Source: Karalla daura
Taxonomy: Eukaryota > Chordata > Actinopteri > Chaetodontiformes > Leiognathidae
Direction: 5' to 3'
Assembly: GCA_029224185.1 (NCBI GenBank)
Contig: CM055198.1
Location: 21,749,036-21,813,035, forward strand
DNA length: 64,000 bases
Shown here: in pieces, positions 33,473-46,377 of the stretch
How positions within the stretch are numbered: position 1 is the stretch's first letter
Layout of the letters: each line of letters opens with the position of its first letter
Made by a program: the position numbers and the translations under genes
Notes under the pieces: model-generated
Told to the model about the DNA's origin: nothing
The model's input: the letters and a program-made list of their open reading frames with translations, nothing else
Databases searched by the model: none

Positions 33473-36400
33473 CAAACCAGGGCATTTCTGCCCCCTACGA
33501 GCATCACACATCATCCCTAAACTGGAGTGAACTCTGCCAGTTACATCTATTTCAGTTCAATCACAAGTCAGAGCTTTAGGCCGAACACTGAAGTACATTT
33601 TATAGCTAATGGCAAATACACGGTCAGAGAGCGAGCATTCATACTGTACTGTCAAACCCACAGAGTTGAGACTTTCTCAGAACTGACATGTTTTATGAGA
33701 CTCTCCTGACATTTCAGACTTAAAAGAAGCCACAAAAGTCACAGGAGAAACTGAACAATCGCGTCTTCTCCCACGGCTTCCCTTTGTTCTTGGGGTCCAG
33801 TCGTTATCCACACAAAGAAAGCCAGTGAACGAGAGCAGAGTAGGAGGTGGGAAACGAGAGACATGGAGAGGGGTGGGCTGGTGAAAAGAGAAAACTCTGA
33901 GCCCCTCCATGCCATGCAGTATCATATGACTTCCAAAGCTGGACTGTGGCTAAAGGAGCCGGGTAAGGGGGTGGAGGCGTGGTGAGGAGGGCGTGCTGAG
34001 CTCTGCAAATCAGAACCCTCGCTCGCTCAGTCTGGTTTGTTCCGCCCTGAATGTTCTCTGCAAATGTCCTGTGGGAAGATTGTGTTCTGCGTGTGTTTTT
34101 AGTCTGCAGGTTTCCTGCCCTCCCAACCCTCGCTCTACGCTCACATTCATCCCTGCTGCTCCCTGACATTCACTCGGCCCCCTGCGAGCCCCTGACCGGT
34201 GGCAGCGGATACTCTGGCACCTAAATGTGTTGCTGCAGGTCCTAAGACATAAACAAAAATGTCCACAATAAAGTGCCTGACATTGGTTTTAAATTATTAA
34301 ATATATCATGAGAAAAGTGCACAACAACCAAACAACTGGAGTGACTGTCCGGAGTGTGAAAGTACTCATTATACAGTGTTGTCCCACTGGAATGATAAAC
34401 GCAAAGACCAAATTTGTGCATATTTCTCCCTCTGCGGTCTGGCACACACAGCTGTGATTTATGAACTGTTGTGCTGTTGAGTTCAATTCATGTGAGGAAT
34501 GTTGAAAATACCCCTCGCACACTCAGGGTTTGACCTTTGGCGTGGCCAGATATAAAAAGAGGAAAGGTGAGACTGAAAGAGAAGGAAACACAGCCATTTA
34601 AAACCCAGTGGAAGTGCCACATTTGATTTTGCTTCGTAGACAGAATAAAACCAAAAACCAGCTGATTTCTAGTGACAGTAACTAGGGCTGGAGTGCAACT
34701 CAGACATGAGTCTGCACAGATGGAGCTCTCTGTGTATCATTCACTGACCTGGGTGCACCTCATTGTTTTAAATACACACCCTGACACAAACGTGTGCACA
34801 ATGAGACACCTATACATGCAATGATGATATGTGTCCACATGTAGTGAATGTTGATGGTCCTCTGTGCCCAGAGGCGCTTGCAGGGTGTGTTTTGACCAGC
34901 CTGCACCAAACACTCTGCTCTGACCTCCACGAGGTAGCTGCACCCAGAGAGGCAGAGGCATGGAGGTAATGCAGAGGCATCAGATGACAAGCCGCAAGGA
35001 GAGACCGGGGAAAGGAAGTATGATTTCCACTGGCAGCGCTGCCTTATTCTTTATCAGATGAAGATACAACACTACAGGAAAGTGGAGGAGGGTTTGCTGT
35101 TGTTAATTAATAGAAAAGGTTAACCAGAATGAAGAATCACGCAGTGTTCACAATCTCATGCCCTCGCTTCCAAAGTCTATTAAATTAAATAGGCAGACAT
35201 TAACCAAATCTCACATGTAAACACACAGGTCCGTGTTGGAAGTTCACCGCACCGCTGCAGGCAGCCTCAGGGTGAGAAAAGAAAATGTTGTTGTGATGGA
35301 AAGCAAGAGGAGGAGGCGCATCACAGGGCTAAACATTTTAAACTAAAACATATGGCACAGAAATCCTTCCAGTAAAACTTTCAGGAAGCTTTCCAGCACA
35401 TGGTGGCCCAACTAAACAAGTTTCCATCAAATGCATTCTTCTATGTATAATGTGGAGATCATTAACTCAAAATACAGGTTTGTGTTTGCAAATGGGGGAG
35501 GATGTGTGAAAAGCACTACACAGAGCAATTTAGAGATGATAAAAAAGACAATGGTGTCTCCACGCCCCAAACCACTTGGACATTCAAGGAACATTAAGTG
35601 ACTGAAAAGACCTTTCTTAAGCTGAAAGCAAGGGTCCTGCCTGCATTTACAGCCCACCAGACGGTCCCCCACTCTATGTAGATGAAATTAGCACATGGAA
35701 ACTGAGGAGCTGATGTAAAATCAAGCAGAGGTGTGCAACCGTGATCCAACTCACATCATAGAGCTGCGTGGGTGACACTTCTAATGATATTTCATCATCC
35801 AGGAAATAAAAAAACCGAGGCCTGAGGTCTGCACATTTAGTCACTTTTCCTCTTGTAAATTACTATGCTAACACAGTTTGCATACACACAATTGACATGA
35901 TCAATATCACATTAATGTGTGTGTGTGCACAGAATGATTAATCACCATCACTGCTGATCATTGTGCAAACTGAAGTTTGTTTATTCGGGCATAGGAAACA
36001 GAACATTGAGCAACCAAAGCCATTGCCACTATTAAATTAAATGATTTAGAATTGAATAATCTCTTCATGAGGTCCAAAGGCAGGATGTAGCAGGCACGGG
36101 GGGCTGATTGTAGGCAGCACATGTGAGTCTGATTACAGCGTGTAAATCCGTAAATAATTTTGGGAGGCCCCACCTGGTTAAAGAAGGCTCTACAAGATCA
36201 GACAGGGTTTATAGGCCTTACTGTCTATTTTGGCCTGCCAGCATGACTCTACAGTTGACATGCCGTGTGTGATAAAAGACAACAAAACGTGGAATATTCA
36301 TTCATTGCGATTTTAGAAGTTAACACGTTGTTTACTTATTGAGTTTTCAGCCGTCGGCTCTGTGAGATTCTCAAGCAAAACCAAGCAAAATGAGACGGTT

Positions 36401-39010
36401 TGTGGCAATACACCACAGTCCTCATTAAAAAGAGCTTGTCCTGATTACTGTACTGTTGCTACTAAATGAAAAGAAAGGGGTTAAAGGACTAATCAAACTT
36501 CATACTGAGCAGAAGATGAACGTCACTGACCAAGATCCATACAATAGCTGTTGCAAATGTAAGGCATGAGCCAAAAGAACAAATGCTTGTGAAGTTTTGG
36601 GGGGTTTTTTATGTGGCAGAGATGAATCCTACTGTGTGATTGTTTCTAACAGGCCGAGTCTTTCCCGAACCCTCCATTCCTCTTCACTACATTCCTTTAG
36701 CTTTATCATCCAGACATGGATTTTCATCATGACTCAGCAACTTCCCCCTCTGCTGCAAAATCCATACGATTATGTTATCAGCACATCGCCTGTTCCTCTA
36801 TGAAGCAAACAGCTTGCTGGCAGTTTTTCCTTTTCCTCTCGATCCGTCAACAGTGGCAGGACAAAATAAAAGCTAAGGAGTTACCGGTTTGGCACACGCA
36901 GACGTGGAGTTGAGTTACCTCTCTGTCTCCACCCTTCTCGTTTTTTTTTGTCCGTCTCCCTGTCACTCTGCTGTTATTCTCACGAAACATGAGACGGCTG
37001 TCCCGGCTGTACGCCATGTTCTCTTCTTCCATGTCCCACTTTCAGCCGCTACCTGCGTGCCTCAGCGCAGGTACTGAGCAGGAAACAAGTGAACACACAT
37101 GAAGCACTTTTAGTCGCGTGATCGACTGTCAAGTGAACTTAAGAAAAATAAGGGACAGACCAGTTGAGCTTATCAGATTTTACCCATGTGCATCTTGTTT
37201 CGATTGATAGACCAAACCTTTTGCAGTGTCACCAGCTGAACTCATTCTGACCATGCAGAATGCTGAAGTGAGGCAGATTCAGCCACTAAGTTTTAATCTC
37301 AAAGTAGGAAAGTTTGAACCAAATTAGATGATAATAAATCTTATGCTTACCAAGATAACATTTTTATATGTTAAATTACAGAAACATTTGTGTCCCAGGC
37401 ATATGCTTTGTGTGTGTGCAGTGTATGTTTTTATAGGTGAGGCCTACTCTAGAAAAACTCTCTCCACCTCCCATCTGCCTGTGGGTTTAGCCATTGAAGT
37501 TGTCCTTTCTCACAGGCTAATGCGCTATTTCACAGAATCTCAGCGATTCCTGCAATCATTCACACAGTCAGTGGGAACAAAGAACAACCTTGAAATAACA
37601 AACTGAGCACTGAGAGGACAGCTCCCTGCCAGCCCGAGGTCTGGTCCTGTGGGCATTCTTCAGTGTTAAAGGTGCTTTTCCCACAAATTTCTACCAGTGG
37701 GACCATGTTTAAAAAGGGCTTGAATTGTTGTTGGTGTAAGGTATCCCTTGGCTTTCTTGGACCCCTGCGTGCAAATGTCATGCTATCAGACTGTAAGCCT
37801 CAGTATTTCAGACAATGAGAGTCTGACTCTTATTACAGCGACAGACACCTTGCCAAGAGCACCAGGGAGCCACCATTCGGATAAAAATTGAAATTTCACT
37901 TTTACCTCACCATCTTGAACTTTCATTTTGACTCACCATTTTCTTGGTATCAGTCCTCACTGGAAAAAAAAATCTGTCATGACCAAAATAGGATGGGGTT
38001 AAATATTACTCTTCCCTTTAGTAATTCCTTCTTCATCAGCAGCATTTTTAGCACCTGCACAGCAGTTTTCATAAAGCACTTAAGAGTAATGTTAGTGCCT
38101 GTGCATGAATAGCCTTTGATGGTATAACTACAATAACAATATAAAGTGAGAAAATAAACACACAGAGGAGGGAGGTCACTTCAAAGAGCAGTGGCAGTCC
38201 TCACAGATGTGCCGGGAAAGTCTCCACCTCTGCAGTGATCTGTGACTCTGAGGTTAGGAGGAAGTAAATGGTGGTGTAATGTCACAGGAATTGCTCAGAA
38301 TTGAAGTTATTTCTGAATCATTTGCACACACAAGTGAGAATTCATTTTAAGTCTCAGTTTTCGTTGCCTGATGCAATAACTTCCAGCAATTTCTCGATCT
38401 TGTTTATTTGCATAAAACTAATGTGGCAAAACCACACTGCACTCCACAGTATGTCAACTAGGTTACATACTGCAGTTTCAGAGACTGATGGAAAAATAGA
38501 CAATCGGACAGTCTTATCGATCTCCTGTGCTCTCACATTCCAGCCAGGGTTCTTGGGTCAGCCAACCAGCTCCTGCTGTGTGTCCCTAAGACCAGACTGA
38601 GGTCCAGATGCTTTTAGGGCTACAGCCCTCAGGCTTTGGAACGGTCATATCTGCCCTGACCCTGGAGTTTCTTTTTAATCTTTTTTGAAAACCCACTCCT
38701 TCTTCCCCATGGCTTTTCATGTATTTTGGGTTGGTCTCCTGTACTGAGCATTGTGAGAGGAGATGCAGCATTGCCACCACCTACTGCAACATTCATTCAC
38801 TCATTGAATCTTCATACCTGCTTTGAACCCACTGGCGTCTGTCTCCTGCTCACATAGAACGAAGGGCAGGTCAATGTGTATTATTTTATTTGTATTCCAT
38901 TTTTACTTTTTATTTAATTCTATTTACTTTTATTTCACTTTGGTAAACTCAGAATGTTCTCATTCTTTTCTCAGTTTCGTATGTCAGATGAGAATAATTT
39001 TGAAGTAGAT

Positions 39011-39151
<141 letters not shown>

Positions 39152-39159
39152 ACTAATAG

Positions 39160-39380
39160 AGAATAACGCTCTTGTCAGGAGCGTTCGACACTCCCTTCTG
39201 ACGTCACTCCGGGGGCGAGGCCTCAGCCAGGATAAAGCTCCCCTATTCAGTCGCCTTCTAGTACGAGCAGGAAACAGTGGTCCAACCACTCGCCCTAAAA
39301 GTTTCTCCCGCCACAGATATCAAAGCTCTCTGAGGAGCATCGTCTCTGAGACCATCCCGGGGAAACTTTCAGTGCGAACA
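39160..39380 (+). promoter_or_regulatory. slc1a5 promoter and 5' UTR with CRE palindrome
   Basis: GC rises abruptly after the GATA array. A perfect TGACGTCA (CREB/ATF site) lies at 39199-39206, followed by GGGGGCGAGG, 175 bp upstream of the ATG. No TATA box is clear. The transcription start is not determined. Confidence 0.5.
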
Positions 39381-40573
39381 ATGGCCGAGAAGATGGATGT
39401 GGAGGAGGTCAAGACCTCCAACGGGGAGCCGCTAGGGAACGGGCTGGGCAGCCCCGGGAAGGAGTCCGGCTCGCTGCCGCTGGCCCAGCGGGTGAGGCGG
39501 GTGATGTTGGCCAACCTGCTGGTCATCCTCACCGTGGCCGGGGTCATCGTCGGGGTCTTCATCGGCCTCGGGGTGCGCAACGTGGAGCTCACCCGGACCC
39601 AGATCATCTACATCGGGTTCCCCGGAGAGCTCCTGATCCGCATGTTGAAGATGATCATCATTCCTCTGGTGGTCTGCAGCCTGGTGTCCGGAGCCGCCAG
39701 CATCGACCCCAAAGCCCTGGGCAAGCTAGGTGGCTGGGCCATGCTCTTCTTCTTGGTCACCACGCTCATAGCCTCCTCCATTGGAGTCGTGATGGCCTTC
39801 ATCCTCAACCCTGGTGCCGTGACAGGAGCGAAGCCCATCGTGGCAGACATGGGAGACGGTGTCCCGCAGTCCAAAGAGGTCATAGACTCCTTCCTGGACC
39901 TGATCAGGTCAGTGTCTTGACACGCACACACACCTCAAGATACAGCACTGGTACTGATGCTGTCTGCTTATTTTATGAAAGATGCGTCTTAACCCACCTC
40001 CAGTTCCTTCATGACATCGTGTTATTTGGTATTGTCAGTTTTTAGACTAAACAGTCAAAAACTATGTTTAAATCAGTAACCTAACTTTTCACCCACCCTT
40101 CCTATATTTTTTCTATTTATCTTAAGCACATACAAAGCCGTGTTGTCTGTTTCCGTAAATAAAATACATACTTGTATGTATGTATGTAATATTAATGTAA
40201 AAAGTAGTAAGTAGTAGCTGCTTTGTGCTCGTTTTAACCTGGTGAAGAAACACACGTGTTGTCCCACAGTCAGTGCTGTAAAGGGACCGCCTAGTTGCAT
40301 CAGCTAGGAACAGCGCCAGCAAAGACCGGCTACCGGGAAGGGCCAGCCCAGGGCGTCTTTTCCTCTTCTTCCTCTCTTCCCCTCTCCGGACACTTCATTG
40401 CTGTTGCTCCAAACTTTGTCTTTTGTCATCAAACTGTGAGACACGTGTCACTAGTAGCAACATGGAGCCGGGAGAGGAGCTACAGCCCAGGGCGTGTTAA
40501 CCACGCTTCGCTACGCTGAACTCCTCGCACAGCCTGTTCCTCTTTCTACCGCCCCCCACCCCCCCAAAAAAAA

Positions 40574-40622
<49 letters not shown>

Positions 40623-43600
40623 GAGTCTGAAATAAACCGCGTGCCAACAGTTTCTATAGTACACTACTTACCGCACTTACTACAACGACTTGTGCTGTGT
40701 TAGAGCTGACTCGAGGTCTGGTATAGAGAGAAGCAATGAAGCTATAACATTATCATTCTTCACACCAGTAAACAAACTGGTTCTGGTTGGTCAGCAGCTG
40801 ACCAGTCACGGACCTTCTGATCCACGCTCGACCGCACTGACCCTGAGCTTGAGCCCTGAGCAGTCTTTCACATGTACCCCCACCCTCTTTTCACCTCCCT
40901 CTTTACTGTAAAAGGGAAACATCTCATTAGTCTTCGACATTACTGGAGAGAACTAGAGATAAAGTGTGTGTAGCCTCATTCTCACTGTTGTGTACACAGA
41001 TAAGGAGGAGGCCGGTGCTCCCCTCAGATCTTCTAGGATGGCCTCCTCCATCCATCCACTATCTTAGTGCCTATGTACTCGGCAGGGGTCTATCTCTAGC
41101 ACGCACAGGCCAGGGCAGGGAGTAAACCCTGAACGGGGTGCCAGCTAATTGCTGGATGAACACACTCACTCCTCACCCTCACAATTAGGGATCATTTAAG
41201 AGTCTCATATTGACCTGAATATGCATGTTTCTTCAGGGGGGCCGGAAGAAAACAGTCCCAGCCCCTGGTACCTCCTTGCAGATCACTGAGCTAGTGTGCC
41301 TCTTTAATGCCCTTCCGCCACAGAGATTGTTGAGGCGGTTGAACAGGTTACTGCCACTGTGCAAGAGGCCTCGGGTGCTTGACAAATCTCAGGCTTGGTA
41401 CACCACTGGAGGTGGTTGCATAATTTAGTCCGACTGAGTTGAACATTCTTTGGCGCATTTAAGAGCTGCTTTCAATGAATTGTGGAATTGTGCTCTATGA
41501 AAGCCAGAGGTCTCCACCTTTGCTCCCTCCTCCTCCTCTCCCCCCCCCCCTCCTCCTCCTCCTCCTTCAGCAGTGGGACCAAACCCTGGCAACACCTCTC
41601 AAACATTTCATGCTGTCCAGAGCCAGATTAAACATGCAAGAGCGTGGGGGCAAAACCTAACCATTCACAGATTAAACATTGTTATCCAGATTTATATCAG
41701 ACAGAATTGCATAACGGTATAGACTAGTCGCCAGCACAATGGTCTGCTTTACTGAACTGTAGCAGGGAGAGGGGTGTGTTGTGTTTTAAATGTTCACAAT
41801 AAAAGCCTTTTATCAGACAGCGGGACAACTTCCAGAACGCGCGGCCTGCAGTTTATTGTGGAGTGATGTTCCTGAACGTGACATCCTCTCTGTGGTGGCC
41901 CTGAATGTCTCTGCTGGCTACAGTCTGGGAGGAGTAATGATATTCCCGTGCCGGACACCTCGGCACATGCTCACAGTTTACACATTATCCTAATACGGCA
42001 GCAGGCTGCACGGGGCGCCTCTCATTAGAGCCAGCCCTGTCAGCTGGGCTCTCGGTTCGTTTTGACAACAAAGTCAGTGTGAGACTTTGGAGAGATGTTC
42101 ACCTAAGCATAAAATTAGCTCCGGTTGACGTCTGGTGAGGAGCAGGAGTCGTAACCAGGTCCGGGCTGGCGCTACACATCCGTGTTGACATGCCTTATCG
42201 TGGTTTGTGTTCTCACTGCGATCCAGAAGGTCAGCAGGGCTATCTGTCACTGCTAGCATCACCTGTGGCTTTATTGATCGTGTACATATTTGCCATGTGG
42301 CAGAGGAGAACCGTGCCACCCAGTATTCAATGAATGACACGTAGCGGTTTTCACAAGATGTTCACACGTGGCCAGACTGCAGGTTGGAGGTAAACCCCCT
42401 TTTGCCCTGTTTGTAGATCCAAGCTCGACAAATAAACGTTGTTATTTTTCAGCTGTTGAAGTGACAGCTATTGAGACTTGACACGTATCGACATTCTCTC
42501 TTCCCTCAGATGTGTCTGAAACTGTTTCGCTGAACTTCCTCACTCGATACCACAGAAACCACTGACACCGTTCCCCCTTTAACCCCTTTTTCCCCCTTTT
42601 TATTACTCATCTCTTGTTTCAGTCGATCCGGCATAGACGCTCACCAAAACAGGCAGAGCAGCATGGGAGGGAAGTTTTAGTATTGTGTGCTTTTTTTGCA
42701 AAGCCTTTGCCAGGTATAAAGTGGCAATAACAAAGAACAGGGAAGTGGGAGCCCGGAGTTTTCTAAATCAGGTCATCTGTGTGTAGGTGAGAGTGAGTGA
42801 GTCAGAAGGCACCAAATGCCTCTTGCAAACACTCAGGTGTTATTACCTTAAAATATCCACCTTTTCTGAGCTTCCAGTTTTGATAAACACTCAAATTATC
42901 TCAAAATATAATGCCGCTAGCAGCCAGCCTAGATTGCAGGCCTGTTCCGTGTGTTTACATAGTGATGATGATATTCAAGTTTCTGCCCCGGGCCTGTTTT
43001 TGGGGAATAAAATGGCTTTTCTCATAGATTAAACTGACACAGACTTCAACAGATCCTCTTCACAGTTCAGCAGAAAAGATTTGAGTAAACCAAGCGCGCT
43101 TTGAATATTTAAATAAAGCCAACGAAGACTGTGAGTGGGAGCCCTAGTGCTGCCGATGCTGCACGCGGCCCTGTCACTGTCACATGATGTTTAATCCCGA
43201 CACACTACGCTTCCAGTGAAAGGGAATGAATGGTTGGAGAGGGAAGTTAATGCCTTATTACTCTAAATCCATTATAGGGAGCTGAGTAAAGGGGTAATGG
43301 GAGCACATGGGTTTCATGGGTTCTCTACAGATTTAAGGTGCATTCGGGCCAATGTGTGGATGTATGTGCTTTGTTAGTGAAGGATGATTAACACAACAGC
43401 AATTAGAAAAGGGGCCTAGTGTGGAGAAAACTGAGGTTAATAGTTAAATTCTCTCAGCTATTTCCACATGATCACCCTTGTGATTCAGCCTGTTTGAGCT
43501 TGCGCAGTTGGCCAGAGGGTCCGCTGCTCTCTCCAGTTATTCCAAGTCTTCTGGCGTGAAACCATGAAAGGAACGTATCCTTGCCCTGTAGTGACACAAT

Positions 43601-44937
43601 AGATTGTAACCTGTGCGTGGCTCAGGCTCCAGCAGAGGACAGTTTCTGGTTGTACTCTACTTCTTTGTGCGTGTTCTGTGCTAGCTGTGTGCTTGCAGCG
43701 TGGCCTGGGTTGGTTTTACACAGAGAAATAGCTCACATATCTTTCACTGGTTTCCCTCAAAGCATCTGGTGCACATCTGGCTGAACTCCCTGTTTTTCTC
43801 TTCCCCACAGAAACATCTTTCCTTCCAACCTGGTCTCTGCTGCCTTCCAGTCGGTAAACACCGCCTTTTCACTCTATAATCTCACATAAGTATTATTTGA
43901 AATCATGTCAAGTAAACATTTGGATAAGACGTTTTTTTTGCCTTCTCCTCCACCCAGTATGCAACCAGTTACAACATGGTCACTAAGAACGATACCAATG
44001 GAACGCTCAGTTTCACAGTGGAGAAGGTGAGATGTCCTCAGCACCTGGATCAGTAACTGCTTGAAGGCTGCTGTTTGGGTGCTTCCATAGGGGGGTGTTA
44101 TGCACATGAGCCATGCTCTCATAAAGACTCTGAACGAAGATGGACTTTCAGAACATTGTTGGATAGAATGTAAATGTTTTATTGCGATATTTAGGTTTTG
44201 CACATTTCTATGAGTTATGTGAAATACACCTACAAGGACATGATTGCATGCACCTCCAGTAGTGCAACCTCACCGAGTTTCCCACGCTTCTCTCAAAGGT
44301 GCCGTTTGGAGTAAACCAGGACGGCATGAACATCCTGGGCCTGGTTGTGTTTGCCATCGTGTTTGGTGTGGCTCTGAGGAAGCTGGGGGAGGAGGGCGAG
44401 ATCCTCATCAAGTTCTTCAACTCCTTCAATGAGGCCACCATGGTGCTGGTGTCCTGGATCATGTGGTGAGGAGAACCTGCATGCTGGCTGTTTGCTGGCT
44501 AACTAACCAGCATCTTGTAAATCCTAACAAGCCACCACGTTGTGCTAAATCCCCCCCCCCCCCCCCCCGCAGGTATGCACCCATTGGTATCATGTTCCTG
44601 GTTGCTGGGAAGATTGTGGAGATGGAGGACGTGGGCACGCTGTTTGCCAGTCTGGGGAAGTATATCGCCTGCTGCATCATCGGACATGCCATCCACGGCT
44701 TCCTGGTGCTGCCTTTGATCTACTTCATCATCACAAGGAAGAACCCGTACACCTTCCTCTGGGGGATATTCACAGCCCTGGCCACAGCGTTCGGAACCAG
44801 CTCCAGGTAATGAATGAATGAGTGAATGAATGAATGAACTCCCGCTCCTACAGTAGCACACACTGCTCTGGCTCTGCTACACGCACCCATGTTTGTTCTT
44901 CCTGGTTGAAGGAAGAACAAACACTGAGGCTCTCCTG

Positions 44938-44986
<49 letters not shown>

Positions 44987-46377
44987 TCACAGGGCTGGTA
45001 GGCGTGTGCCTCTGGCCTTCACCCTCTGACTGGTGTCCGCGCTGCTCGTCCCCAGCTCGGCCACGCTGCCCCTGATGATGAAGTGCGTGGAGGAGAACAA
45101 CGGCGTGTCCAAGCACATCAGCCGCTTCATCCTGCCCATCGGCGCCACCGTCAACATGGACGGAGCCGCCCTCTTCCAGTGCGTGGCCGCCGTCTTCATC
45201 GCTCAGCTCAACGACCGGGCGCTGAACTTCATCCAAGTCATCACCATCCTGTGAGTGTCACAGTAATGCCAGTATGCATGCAGCACACAGTGGAGCAGCA
45301 GTTTAGCCTAAGCTATTTGACTGCTTTGAGTAACTGGTTTTGTAAGTCACTGTGGCAGTAAATGTGAGTTAGTTGTAGGTGTTTCCATTGAAGGGTGCTG
45401 ACACACCAGCCAGAAGTCTTGTGAAGCGATTTCCAGCGGCATCCTGAATATTACAAGCCTCACACTGCAACATTTTTAAAGAAGATGGATGTCCACAAAC
45501 CTGTATTTGATATTTTAATAAGATTCAGAAGAAGTTCAGACTTACGCCATACCCTGCCACATTGTTGGATGGTTGTCTGGTCATGTGACCCTCTGCGTCA
45601 GGACCAGCGATACGTAAATGTGAAAAAAAGTGTAAACTTTATCAAACCTTGAAACTGATAAATACACTGTAAACTCTTATAGAAACACATCTGGAGAACC
45701 AACTCATGCTAGTGTAAAAAAACTTTGCAGGGCTTTTTGAAATGTAATGGAAGCGTGATGGAAACCTCTTCTGGGGTCAGTTTTTGCAGTCTGTCCGTCC
45801 TGGGCTTTTATTGTGAAAGGCAGAGAGTTGACAGAGGAGCATGTTGTGACTTCAGGAGTCGGTTCATGGCTATAAATGTGTTGAAAGCTGTAGCTGCAGT
45901 ATTGGTAGTAATCGCAGCCTCCATAATGTCCCAGCGTGACAGCCACAGCCTCCAGCGTGGGAGCGGCAGGGATCCCCGCGGGCGGCGTGCTGACGCTCGC
46001 CATCATCCTGGAGGCGGTGGGACTGCCCACCAACGACATCTCCCTCATCCTGGCTGTGGACTGGCTTGTGTGAGTACAGACTCTCCACGTCCTGCTGCTC
46101 TGAGCCTCTCAGACTCCTCTGATGAACCGCCTCCCCTTTCCTCTCCGCCCACAGCGACCGCACCTGCACCGTGCTGAACGTGGAGGGCGACGCCTTCGGG
46201 GCCGGGCTCCTGCAGTTCTTCGTGGACCGTTCGGCCAAGCAGAACGGAGGAGTGGAGCTGAGCGAGGTCCGCTCGGAGGAGGACACGCTAGCTCCGGCCC
46301 CCGAGCGCTCGCCGCTCATCGCAAAGCGAGGCTGCAAGGAGGACGGGACGGGGGTTCTGTCCGAGTCGGTCATGTAA
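39381..46377 (+). CDS. slc1a5: neutral amino acid transporter ASCT2 (SLC1 family), complete, 8 coding exons
   Basis: Na+-dependent obligatory exchanger of neutral amino acids, notably glutamine, at the plasma membrane; works as a trimer. Coding exons are 39381-39907, 43811-43853, 43958-44026, 44299-44465, 44573-44806, 45056-45250, 45935-46069 and 46155-46377, all phase-consistent, giving 530 aa (human 541). The start ATG has A at -3 and G at +4. Family marks include the hairpin-1 serine motif GTSSSSATLP (S345-S348), NMDG at 380-383 and a C-terminal ESVM. C461 in DRTCTVLNVEGDA corresponds to human C467, the position that is Arg in glutamate transporters, so a neutral substrate is expected. Potential N-glycosylation sites N201-D-T and N204-G-T lie in the extracellular loop. 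ASCT1 (slc1a4) is the alternative, but sequence and fkrp/strn4 linkage favour slc1a5. Confidence 0.96.
40575..40621. repeat. (CA)n microsatellite
   Basis: CA tract in slc1a5 intron 1, preceded by C and A homopolymers. Confidence 0.95.
41040..41280 (-). repeat. dispersed repeat (copy 5), reverse orientation
   Basis: Begins CATCCATCCACTATCTTAGT and continues with GGGAGTAAACCCTGAACGGG and ACCTGAATATGCATGTTTCT, the same landmark order as copies 2 and 4. Confidence 0.7.
41524..41566. repeat. mirror-symmetric polypyrimidine tract (H-DNA potential)
   Basis: TCC repeats flank a central run of C on both sides, giving a near mirror repeat of pure pyrimidine about 43 bp long, ending in TTCAG. Such tracts can form intramolecular triplexes. 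Confidence 0.6.
44551..44568 (+). repeat. C18 homopolymer forming the acceptor tract of slc1a5 exon 5
   Basis: Eighteen consecutive C sit between TGCTAAAT (a plausible branch-point region) and GCAG, the 3' splice site at 44572. The whole polypyrimidine tract of this acceptor is therefore a mononucleotide run prone to length change. Confidence 0.9.
44809..44838. repeat. (TGAA)n tract beside the slc1a5 exon 5 donor
   Basis: Seven imperfect TGAA units begin within the donor sequence itself (GTAATGAATGAATG, GT at 44807). Confidence 0.9.
44940..44982. repeat. (CA)n microsatellite
   Basis: 43-bp CA tract in slc1a5 intron 5. Confidence 0.97.

Larger units (their letters stand above)
22344..39010. 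other. 16.7-kb intergenic region between egln2 and slc1a5, no convincing gene
   Basis: No frame in this stretch shows family resemblance, splice structure or protein-like composition over useful length. It contains three copies of one dispersed repeat family, a 17-bp phrase present twice (24686, 26152), a diverged local repeat at 24836, 25013 and 27139, a CT/CA microsatellite (28363-28430) and an 11-bp-stem hairpin (33425-33472). GC-richer islands at 24180-24540, 30300-30500 and 31440-31830 could be regulatory, but I see nothing that defines them. Confidence 0.6.
39908..43810 (+). other. slc1a5 intron 1 (3.9 kb)
   Basis: Contains a (CA)n tract (40575-40621), a dispersed repeat copy (41040-41280) and a mirror-symmetric CT/C tract (41524-41566). 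No additional coding exon was found. Confidence 0.9.

Noticed and set aside
39372..39380. Upstream extension of slc1a5 by three codons from a GTG
   Set aside because: The ATG at 39381 has A at -3 and G at +4 and begins the family-like N-terminus, so no non-ATG start is needed.
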